Assembly (NCBI GenBank): GCA_964292295.1
Contig: CAXYVC010000128.1
Location: 1-7,641 of the forward strand
Reading direction: 5' to 3'
DNA from: CAXYVC01 sp964292295
GTDB lineage: Bacteria > Acidobacteriota > Holophagae > Holophagales > Holophagaceae
DNA: 7,641 nucleotides
Shown here: positions 1 through 6,644 of the stretch, in pieces
Layout: each line of letters opens with the position of its first letter
Numbering within the stretch: the stretch's first letter is position 1
Program-made: the position numbers and the translations under genes
The notes under the pieces: model-generated
Told to the model about the DNA's origin: nothing
The model's input: only the letters and a program-made list of their open reading frames with translations
Databases searched by the model: none

Positions 1-36
1 CCCGGCCTCCGCGCGACAGACCATCGGGTCGTTCAT
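1..36 (-). CDS. Start of an unidentified gene (first 12 codons)
   Basis: An ATG at 36-34 overlaps the TGA stop of the upstream 95-codon gene as ATGA. The reading frame stays open to base 1 and gives MNDPMVCRAEAG. A good Shine-Dalgarno sequence, GGAGG at 48-44, lies 7 nt upstream of the ATG. This supports a real, translationally coupled third gene of the leftward operon. Twelve residues are too few to assign a family or function. Confidence 0.6.
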   Translation of the reverse strand, partial: MNDPMVCRAEAG

Positions 37-320
37 GGCCGTGCCTCCAGGAGGCCCCACTCCTGGAGAGCGCGCAGCAGGCGTTCGAGCTGGGCCTCCT
101 CCGTGGTGCGGAAGCGGCTCACGAGCTTCCAGCCCTGGGGGCACTTCTGGTAGCGGTGCAGCCACAGGAAGGGCCCCTCCCAGGGGCCTTCCCCTGTGCA
201 GGTGCGCACGAGATAGGCCACGGTGGTCCATGGACCCTCCGAGAGGGTGCGGCGGCCCAGCTCCTCCAGGCCTTCCCCGTCTGCGTCCAGCACGAGGTCG
301 TCCAGGTCGGGGATGATCAT
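33..320 (-). CDS. Hypothetical protein, 95 residues
   Basis: I do not recognise this family. The start is the ATG at 320, which overlaps the stop of the upstream methyltransferase by 4 nt (ATGA) and has a strong AAGGAGG 4 nt upstream. The frame extends further upstream, but that part is out-of-frame methyltransferase DNA. The protein is soluble, with no signal peptide or membrane segment. It has an acidic N-terminus (MIIPDLDDLVLDADGEG), a middle rich in aromatic residues (GPWTTVAYLVR, GPFLWLHRYQK, GWKLVSRF) that reads like short beta strands, and a C-terminal amphipathic helix (about residues 72-89). Such a strand-plus-helix layout loosely recalls small PC4/YdbC-like nucleic-acid-binding folds, but I see no diagnostic motif and do not assign one. 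Its position between a methyltransferase and another coupled gene suggests a shared pathway. Confidence 0.75.
   Translation of the reverse strand: MIIPDLDDLVLDADGEGLEELGRRTLSEGPWTTVAYLVRTCTGEGPWEGPFLWLHRYQKCPQGWKLVSRFRTTEEAQLERLLRALQEWGLLEARP
45..68 (-). promoter_or_regulatory. Perfect 9-bp hairpin covering the next gene's ribosome-binding site
   Basis: Bases 60-68 and 45-53 are exact inverted repeats (CTCCAGGAG and CTCCTGGAG on the minus strand) separated by a 6-nt loop. The hairpin lies in the last codons of the 95-residue gene. It buries most of the GGAGG that serves the ATG at 36. Ribosomes finishing the upstream gene would melt it, a classic arrangement for translational coupling. The pairing is seen directly; the role is inferred. 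Confidence 0.45.
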
Positions 321-994
321 GCGTCCTCCTTGCGGGCCACCAGCAGGGCGTTGCCGGGCAGGGCCCCGCTGGCGAGGGATTGGAGCTCCTCCACGCGAAG
401 CCCGAGCGCCTCCAGCTCCCCGGCGAGGTCCTTGGTGCACCGCAGGTGCACGCCCGAAGCCCGGTTCCAGCCCAGGCGCACGCTCAGGCGCTCCAGGGCG
501 CGGGTCCAGAATCCCTGGCGGGCGGCGGCGTCCTGCTCGCGCAGGAGAAGGCGCCCGCCGGGGCGCAGGGCGTCCGCGCAGCGGGCGAGCACCGCGCGCT
601 GAGCTTCAAGCGGGAAGTAGTGCAGCACGTCCAGGAGCAGCACCGCGTCGCAGGGGGGCAGGGGCTGTTCCCGCAGGTCCGCCTGCAGAAGGGTGAGGCC
701 CGGAAGTCCCTCGCCGATGCGCCGGGCGGCGGCGAGCTTCCGCCCGTCCCACTCCACGCCGAGCACGGCGCGTCCACCGTCGAGCTCCGCGAGCAGCACC
801 GCGGCCAGGCCCGGGCCGCAGCCGAGGTCCACCACGGCGGCGCCCGCGGGAACGCGCGCGGCCACGGCGCGGTAGACGGGATCCATCGCCAGCTTGGAGA
901 GGGCATACCAGCGCATCCATCCGTGGGCCGTCAGGCGGCCGAGGCGGGTGCGGGTGCGGGCCAGGGCGGCCTGGATGGGATCGGCGAGGGGCAT
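317..994 (-). CDS. Class I SAM-dependent methyltransferase, 225 residues
   Basis: This is a Rossmann-fold methyltransferase of unknown substrate. Motif I, the SAM-binding glycine loop, is VVDLGCGPG at residues 54-62. The acidic residue expected to bind the SAM ribose lies in VLGVEWD (77-83). Residues 101-106 (TLLQAD) fit motif III, 116-124 (DAVLLLDVL) fit motif IV, and LRPGGRLLLRE (143-153) is the usual strand-turn after it. The start chosen is the ATG at 994, preceded by GGGAGGGAG about 9 nt upstream; the open frame reaches position 1099 but gives implausible sequence there. It is the first gene of the leftward operon and is divergent from the membrane paralogs. The C-terminal region, ending GNALLVAR, loosely resembles methyltransferases of aryl-polyene-type clusters. 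That is a weak impression, and only the neighbours beyond base 1 could support it. Confidence 0.88.
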   Translation of the reverse strand: MPLADPIQAALARTRTRLGRLTAHGWMRWYALSKLAMDPVYRAVAARVPAGAAVVDLGCGPGLAAVLLAELDGGRAVLGVEWDGRKLAAARRIGEGLPGLTLLQADLREQPLPPCDAVLLLDVLHYFPLEAQRAVLARCADALRPGGRLLLREQDAAARQGFWTRALERLSVRLGWNRASGVHLRCTKDLAGELEALGLRVEELQSLASGALPGNALLVARKEDA

Positions 995-1069
995 GGTCGG
1001 CGGCTCCCTCCCATTCTGGATCAGCCCGGGCGCAATGGTAATCTGGCTGCAGATCCAGCGGGAGCATGC
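995..1069. promoter_or_regulatory. Divergent intergenic region with inverted repeats
   Basis: These 75 nt separate the leftward methyltransferase operon from the rightward membrane-protein pair and must hold both promoters unless one lies inside a gene. CTGGATC at 1016-1022 is repeated in inverted form as GATCCAG at 1052-1058. A shorter inverted repeat (ATCTG 1041-1045, CAGAT 1050-1054) lies inside it. These could be operator half-sites, but the arms are short. No clear -35 box is seen on either strand. A weak leftward -10 candidate, TACCAT (1040-1035), overlaps the rightward one. Confidence 0.4.
1036..1044 (+). promoter_or_regulatory. Candidate extended -10 promoter for the membrane-protein pair
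   Basis: TGG followed by TAATCT (hexamer at 1039-1044) fits the extended -10 pattern TGn-TAnnnT. Transcription would begin near 1051 and leave a leader of roughly 20 nt before the GTG at 1070. The small inverted repeat at 1041-1054 overlaps this site. No good -35 hexamer is visible, so the call is weak. Confidence 0.3.
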
Positions 1070-1894
1070 GTGCCGATCCATGTCCGGGAGCAGGTCCACG
1101 AGGAGGTGCTTGAGCTCTACCTCAAGGGCTACCGGGTGGCGGCCTGGGTGCTGGGGCTCTACTACCTAGCCCTTGTCCCGGTGCACTTCGTGGCGCAGTC
1201 CGTGGCGGTGGGGAAGGTCATGGTGTGGGTGAACCTGCCCACCGCCGCGATCTTCCTGGGCTGCTACGTGGGCATGCGCACGGGGCGCATCCGGGCGCGC
1301 CACGGGTTCATGGTGCCGGCCTCCTGCCTGCTGGCGGCGCTGCTGAACCACCTGGCCCTGGTGGCCCTCACGGGGCGCCTCCAGCTCACCAGCGACCTGA
1401 TGATGATCCTCGTGGCCACCAGCGTGGTGAGCCCCCGGACCCGTTCCTTCCTGGTCTTCCTGGCCTCCTTCGTGGGGGTGTGGCTGGTGGGCCAGGTGCT
1501 CCTGCGCCATCCCACCGGGGACCGCCTTCACTGGGGGATGGGCGTGACCACCGCGGCCATGGTGTCCATCGCCCTGCACGCCGTTTCCAGCCGCCTGGCC
1601 TGGATGCAGGCCCGCCTGCGGGTGAAGGACCAGGTCCTTGCGGAGCGCCAGCGGCGCATCAGCCGGGAGCTGCAGGAGGCCCTGGAGCGGGTGCGCATCC
1701 TCCGGGGGCTCATTCCCATGTGTGGCCACTGCAAGAAGATCCGTGACGATCAGGGCTACTGGCAGCAGGTGGAGCGCTACATCGAGGAGCGCTCCGAGGC
1801 GGCATTCACCCATGGCCTGTGCCCGGATTGCGAGGCGGCGCTGCGGGCGGAGTTCGAGGCCCTGGTGCCCGTGGACGTGCCCCCCCAGGCTTGA
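1070..1894 (+). CDS. Membrane protein with C-terminal four-cysteine signalling module (paralog A)
   Basis: This is a 274-residue protein. The start chosen is the GTG at 1070, with GGGAG 5 nt upstream; no in-frame ATG lies nearby and the open frame further upstream is antisense methyltransferase DNA. About six hydrophobic segments are visible (roughly residues 24-46, 52-68, 81-100, 108-120, 126-145, 155-172). A charged, heptad-like linker (about 180-212) follows. The C-terminal module has C218-x2-C221-KKIR, an aromatic DQGYW stretch, then THG-C251-x2-C254, with the cysteines and H248 as likely metal ligands. From memory, this module occurs at the C-termini of PAS-domain, kinase and response-regulator proteins, particularly in deltaproteobacteria; its function is not known to me. 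No kinase, GGDEF, EAL or HD motif is present. It probably forms an operon with the paralog 34 nt downstream. A sensory or adaptor role is inference. Confidence 0.82.
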   Translation: MPIHVREQVHEEVLELYLKGYRVAAWVLGLYYLALVPVHFVAQSVAVGKVMVWVNLPTAAIFLGCYVGMRTGRIRARHGFMVPASCLLAALLNHLALVALTGRLQLTSDLMMILVATSVVSPRTRSFLVFLASFVGVWLVGQVLLRHPTGDRLHWGMGVTTAAMVSIALHAVSSRLAWMQARLRVKDQVLAERQRRISRELQEALERVRILRGLIPMCGHCKKIRDDQGYWQQVERYIEERSEAAFTHGLCPDCEAALRAEFEALVPVDVPPQA

Positions 1895-1928
1895 CAGCGT
1901 CCTTGCCCGGAGCGAGGCTGCCCTCGCC

Positions 1929-2732
1929 ATGAACGGACTTCGGGAGCAGATCCAGGCGGACCTGGACAAGCCCATCCAGCGGGGCCTCCGCTGGGTCAGC
2001 CTCGTGGGCGCCGCGTACCTCCTGGCCCGGATCGCCGTCTGCCTGTGGATGGATGCGGCGGCGCCGCGGCTGCTCCTGAACCTTCCCCGGGGGCTTGCCG
2101 CCCTGGTGCTTCTGGGCCTCTTCCTGCGCCTGGGAGCCGGACGCCTGCCTCCGGGGAGGCTCCAGGTCTTCGCCGCCGCGGGCCTGGGAACGGTGCTGCT
2201 CCTTCCCTTCGCCCAGCTCCTGGCCCTGGGGCAGGCCTCCAGCACGGCCGATCTCATGCTGGACCTGGTGGTGACGGGCCTGCTTCTCCGCAGCCGCTGG
2301 CTTTACTACCCGGCCCTGCTCGTCCCGGCCGTGGCCTGGATGGTGCTCCTTGCCGCCCGGGGCGTTCCGGATGCGCTTTCCTGGCAGCTCGGGGTGGCGA
2401 CCGCCTGCATGGTCTCCCTGATCCTGCGGCACTACACCGGGAGCCTGATCGCTTCCCAGGCGGCCCTGCGCTTCCAGGACCTGTCCCGCCGGGAGCGCCA
2501 GGGGCAGCTCATCGAGGAGCTGGAGGAAGCCCTGGGGCGCATCCGCACCCTGAAGGGCCTGCTGCCCATCTGCTCCCACTGCAAAAAGATCCGCAACGAC
2601 CAGGGCTACTGGGAACAGGTGGAGCAATACGTGCAGGAGCGCTCCGAGGCCGAATTCACCCACGGCATCTGTCCGGACTGTGCCCGGGAGCTGCTGCGGG
2701 AGGAACGGGAGCGCAGGGCGTCGAAGGGCTGA
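1929..2732 (+). CDS. Membrane protein with C-terminal four-cysteine signalling module (paralog B)
   Basis: This is a 267-residue tandem paralog of the preceding gene. The start is the ATG at 1929, with a modest GAGG 11 nt upstream; no alternative in-frame start lies between it and the preceding stop. Hydrophobic segments fall at roughly residues 23-41, 50-68, 78-100, 106-120, 125-143 and 152-168. A strongly charged helix follows (about 181-209, including RRERQGQLIEELEEALGR), then the cysteine module with C215-x2-C218-KKIR, NDQGYW, H245, C248 and C251. Over 52 aligned residues of helix end plus module, 38 are identical to paralog A by my hand count. The membrane halves share only scattered positions (NLP, DLM, and a W..GV.TA.MVS stretch before the linker). 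No catalytic domain is visible. The two may form a heteromeric membrane sensor; that is inference. Confidence 0.85.
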   Translation: MNGLREQIQADLDKPIQRGLRWVSLVGAAYLLARIAVCLWMDAAAPRLLLNLPRGLAALVLLGLFLRLGAGRLPPGRLQVFAAAGLGTVLLLPFAQLLALGQASSTADLMLDLVVTGLLLRSRWLYYPALLVPAVAWMVLLAARGVPDALSWQLGVATACMVSLILRHYTGSLIASQAALRFQDLSRRERQGQLIEELEEALGRIRTLKGLLPICSHCKKIRNDQGYWEQVEQYVQERSEAEFTHGICPDCARELLREERERRASKG

Positions 2733-2739
2733 ACGCGGG

Positions 2740-2931
2740 TCATGCCTTCCGGTCCTGGCACAGGGCCTGGAAGCTGCGGTCCCACCGGGCCTCGCCCTCC
2801 TTCGAGAAGAGGCAGGCGGGGAACTGGCCCCGATCGCGGTGGTAGGCGATGCAGGCGCAGCAGTGGCCGTGCCGGGGGCACGCGTAGGTGCAGGTGCAGG
2901 AGGCGGCGTCGGCGTTGTGGGTGCAGCTCAT
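2740..2931 (-). CDS. Cysteine-rich small protein, DUF6485-like, 63 residues
   Basis: The sequence begins MSCTHNADAASCTCTYACPR and continues HGHCCACIAYHRDRGQFPAC. This matches the pattern I know for the DUF6485 family (MxCTHN...CTYxxCxRHGxCCxCxxYHRxxGxxPAC). Nine of its 63 residues are cysteine (positions 3, 12, 14, 18, 24, 25, 27, 40, 58), and H21, H23 and H31 lie among them. That suggests metal binding, zinc or an iron-sulfur cluster, although the biochemical function is unknown. There is no signal peptide, so it is probably cytosolic. The ATG overlaps the stop of the upstream methyltransferase by 4 nt (ATGA), which fixes the start and implies translational coupling. It is the last gene of the glyQ-glyS operon, ending 7 nt from the stop of the convergent paralog B. 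Confidence 0.88.
   Translation of the reverse strand: MSCTHNADAASCTCTYACPRHGHCCACIAYHRDRGQFPACLFSKEGEARWDRSFQALCQDRKA
2746..2773 (+). terminator. Possible U-less terminator hairpin after the paralog pair
   Basis: The plus strand folds as CTTCCGGTCCTG, loop GCA, then CAGGGCC-T-GGAAG. This gives 12 pairs including one G-U wobble, with a single bulged T at 2768. It begins 13 nt after the stop of paralog B and overlaps the last codons of the convergent DUF6485 gene. The wobble pair would be an A-C mismatch in the opposite transcript, so the fold favours the rightward RNA. There is no T-run on either side, so a standard intrinsic terminator is not shown. Confidence 0.35.
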
Positions 2932-3545
2932 GGCATCTCCCGGATCGGCTTCTGGCCCGTGAGCAGGAACACGGTGTAGGCGCGGCCTTCCTTGAGGGTC
3001 GTGGCGGCATTCCGGGTGCGGACCTCCTCGAAGCCCGCGTCCCGCAGCCAGCCTTCCAGGGCGCCCCGGGCGAAACCCCGGTGGAAGACGCCTTCGGCTT
3101 CGCCGCCGTGGAAGCTGCCATCCTCTGCGTCCAGATCCGCCAGGGCCACCCATCCTCCGGGGACCAGGCAGGCGTGGAACGCCGCGAAGAGCGAAGCCAA
3201 GTCTTCCAGGTGGTGCAGGGCCATGCTGCTGACCACGAGGTGGTAGGGGCCGCCCAGGGGCACGTTGGGCGCGAGCAGCAGGGTGCGCAGATCCGGGTCT
3301 CCGGGGTTCTTGGCCCGGAAGGCCTCGAGCATGCCCGGGGAGGTGTCGGCCCCGGTGAGGCTCCGCACCTCTCCGCGCAGGGCGTGGCCCAGCAGGCCGG
3401 TGCCGCAGCCGAAGTCCAGCAGGTCCATGGAAGGTCCAAGCGCCACCGCATCCCGGATGGTCTCGGCCACGTCCCCCGCCAGCCTGACCCTTCGTGCCGC
3501 CGCGTCCCAGGGGGGCGCGGCGGCGTCGAAGGGATTGGCGCTCAT
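2928..3545 (-). CDS. Class I SAM-dependent methyltransferase, 205 residues
   Basis: This is a small soluble Rossmann-fold methyltransferase. The N-terminus, FDAAAPPWDAAARRVRLAGDV, followed by motif I LLDFGCGTGLLG (42-53), is typical of a widespread family of small methyltransferases. GADTSPGML (65-73) carries the acidic ribose-binding residue. VVSSMALHHLED (104-115) is motif IV, and LVPGGWVALADLDAEDGSFH (127-146) is a very recognisable family signature. The C-terminus (GFEEVRTRNA...YTVFLLTG) also fits. The substrate of this family is unknown to me. The ATG at 3545 lies 4 nt after the glyS stop with no strong Shine-Dalgarno, so translation probably depends on ribosomes leaving glyS. It overlaps the following DUF6485 gene by 4 nt, so the two are probably used together. 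Confidence 0.9.
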   Translation of the reverse strand: MSANPFDAAAPPWDAAARRVRLAGDVAETIRDAVALGPSMDLLDFGCGTGLLGHALRGEVRSLTGADTSPGMLEAFRAKNPGDPDLRTLLLAPNVPLGGPYHLVVSSMALHHLEDLASLFAAFHACLVPGGWVALADLDAEDGSFHGGEAEGVFHRGFARGALEGWLRDAGFEEVRTRNAATTLKEGRAYTVFLLTGQKPIREMP

Positions 3546-3549
3546 GGGG

Positions 3550-5615
3550 CTACTGCCACTGGCTGAAGTCGGCCACGCGCAGGAAGGCGCTGCGCAGGCG
3601 GTGCAGCAGAGAGAGGCGGGCGGCGCGCAGGGGAAGCTCCTCGCACTTCACCATGACCGCGCTGAAGAAGGCCTCCAGGGGTTGCGCCAGCTCCGCAAGC
3701 TCGGCCAGGAGCGCCGCGTGGTCGGTGGTGCCCTCCAGGGCGCCCAGGCGGGCGGCCAGGGCCTTCTCCTCGTCCTGGCGGAGCAGGGCGGCGTCGAAGA
3801 CCGCCTCGGGCGCCTCGTCCTTCAGGATGTTCCCGATGCGCTTGGCGCTGGCGGCGAGGCTCGCGAAGCGGGTGTCCTCCGCGAAACCCGAAAGGGCCTG
3901 GCAGCGGGTCTTCAGGCCGGCAAGGTCCGTCCAGCCCACGGGCAGCGCGGCGCGGCGCACGGGCCCCGCGAAGCCCGCGAGCTCCAGCTGGTAGGCGACC
4001 CGGTCCCGGAAGAAGGCGAGCAGGGCCTCCCGGGTTTCCTCCTGGGGCTTGCTGGCCCGGGAGGCGACGCCCTCCAGGCCGAGGTCCACGAGGCGGTCCA
4101 GGGGAAGGGTCCAGCCCTGCTCCCAGAGGATGCGCACGATGCCCATGCCCGCGCGGCGCAGGGCCAGAGGGTCCTTGCTGCCGGAGGGAATCTGCCCGAT
4201 GGCGAAGCAGCCGGCCACGGTGTCCAGCTTGTCCGCCACCGCCAGCAGGCCGCCCAGGGGCGTTTCCGGAATGGGGGACTCGGCGCTCGAGGGCAGGTAG
4301 TGCTCCTTCACGGCCATCCACACGGCCTCGGGCGCCCCTTCGCGGCGGAGATACTCGCCGCCCATCACGCCCTGGAGCTCCGGGAATTCGCCCACCATGA
4401 GGGTCACGAGGTCCGCCTTGCAGAGCTCCGCGGCCTGGCGGGCCTGCCCGGCGTCGCAACCCTTGCAGCCTTCCGCGAGGCGCACGGCCAGGCCGGCGAT
4501 GCGGGAACTCTTCTCCACGTAGCTGCCCAGCTCCCGGTGGAAGGTGAGGTGGGAGAGCTTCTCGCGGCGTTCCGCCAGGGGCGTCTTCTGGTCCTCGGCG
4601 AAGAAGAAGCGGGCGTCGTAGAGCCGGGCCTTGAGCACCCACTCGTTGCCCGCGGCCACGAAGCCCTCCGGGTCGTCGGCGCGGTTGGCCACGCAGAGAA
4701 AGAAGGGCAGCAGCGCGCTGCCGTCGGGCTTCTCGATGCAGAAGGATTTCTGGTGCTCCTTGAGGGAGCTCACGAGCACTTCCTTGGGCAGGGCCATGAA
4801 GGCGCCCGGGAAGGCGCCGCGCAGCACGCTGGGGGCCTCCACGATGAGGGCCAGGGTGTCGAGCAGCTCCGCGTCCTGCACCACGCGCCCGTCCACGGCC
4901 GCCGCCGCGGCGTCCAGGGCCGCTGCAATGGCGTCGCGGCGCGCCCGGAAGGAGGGCACCACGCCCGCCGCCGCCAGCGCCGCCTCGTAGGCTTCGGGCG
5001 TCTCCACGCGCACGGGCTCCGGGTGCTCCCGGTGGAAGAGGCGGTGGCCCCAGGTGGTGGCGCCCGTCTTCACGCCGTCCACCTCGAAGGGCACCACGTC
5101 TCGCCCGAAGAGGCAGAGCAGGTTGCGGATGGGGCGGACGAAGGCGAAGTCGCTGGCGCCCCAGCGCATGGCCTTGGGCACGTGCAGGCCCGCGATGAGC
5201 CGCGGCAGCGCCTCCGCCAGCAGCTCCGCCGTGGGACGGCCCTGCTTCACCACCGTCACGACGGCACAGGGCTCCTTCTTGCCCTTGGGCTGCTCGAAGC
5301 GCACCTGGTCGAAGGCGACGCCCCACTTCTCGGCGAACTTCAGGCCCTGGATCGTGGGTTTTCCGGCCTCGTCCACGCACAGGCGCTGGGGGGGGCCCAC
5401 CTGGGTGTCCTCCACGTCCGCCTGCTGGACGGCAAGGCCCGCCAGGCGCCAGGCCAGCTTGCGGGGGCTGAAGAAGGTCTCGGGTGCCTTGCCGCCCAGG
5501 GACTGGGTGGACGCCAGGTTTTCAAGGGCCGCAGAGAATTCCTCGCTCAAGGGCTTCAGGAAGCGGGCGGGGATCTCCTCGCAGTGCAGTTCGAGCAGGA
5601 GGGTGCGGGTCTCCA

Positions 5616-5616
<1 letters not shown>
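3550..5616 (-). CDS. glyS: Glycyl-tRNA synthetase beta subunit
   Basis: This is the beta chain of the bacterial alpha2-beta2 glycyl-tRNA synthetase, which with GlyQ charges tRNA-Gly in the cytoplasm. It is 688 residues, essentially the family length (689 in E. coli). The N-terminus LLLELHCEEIPARFLKPL is diagnostic. The central region carries ALPKEVLVSSLKEHQKSF (275-292), LCVANRADD (307-315) and RFFFAEDQKTPLAER (336-350). The HD-like region includes KADLVTLMVGEFPELQGVMG (400-419) and GQIPSGSKDPLALRR (474-488). The C-terminal DALR-like anticodon-binding domain ends FFSAVMVKCEELPLRAARL and LRVADFSQWQ. The ATG at 5616 is preferred because a perfect AAGGAGG lies 7 nt upstream; a GTG one codon earlier is possible. 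Its first base is the last base of the glyQ stop codon. The gene looks intact. Confidence 0.98.
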
Positions 5617-6515
<899 letters not shown>

Positions 6516-6537
6516 GGCAAACCCGCAGAAAGGCTCG

Positions 6538-6543
6538 ATTCTA
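6538..6543 (-). promoter_or_regulatory. Candidate -10 box of the glyQ operon
   Basis: TAGAAT at 6543-6538 is a good -10 hexamer in otherwise GC-rich DNA. It is placed to start transcription near 6530, only about 15 nt before the glyQ ATG. No convincing -35 hexamer is seen 16-18 nt upstream. Such a short leader leaves no room for a T-box riboswitch or attenuator. Confidence 0.4.
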
Positions 6544-6610
6544 CTAGCTTTCCCGGGCACAGGCGAGGGCGGCTTCCGGCGGGTGGGGAAGTGCCTCGCA
6601 AAACGATGCC

Positions 6611-6619
6611 TGGTAGAAT
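6611..6619 (+). promoter_or_regulatory. Candidate extended -10 promoter of the S9 peptidase gene
   Basis: TGG-TAGAAT (hexamer at 6614-6619) fits the extended -10 pattern. Transcription would begin near 6626, leaving a leader of about 19 nt that contains the ribosome-binding site GAGG (6636-6639). The 129-nt gap to glyQ (6516-6644) thus holds two divergent promoters with the same TAGAAT hexamer. I see nothing else notable in it. Confidence 0.4.
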
Positions 6620-6644
6620 GATGAGGTCCCGTTGTGAGGTGCCC

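Noticed and set aside
380..1069. A long in-frame extension upstream of paralog A that would make a 504-residue fusion.
   Set aside because: It is antisense to the methyltransferase, whose SAM-binding motifs are clear. The GTG at 1070 has a ribosome-binding site and a plausible promoter just upstream.
1166..2257. A 363-codon minus-strand open frame opposite the two membrane paralogs.
   Set aside because: Its product is rich in His, Gly, Gln, Arg and Pro with no motif, while the plus strand encodes a clear paralog pair.
6516..6644. A T-box riboswitch or attenuator ahead of glyQ.
   Set aside because: The gap is only 129 nt, the likely -10 box leaves about 15 nt of leader, and no specifier stem or T-box antiterminator sequence is visible.
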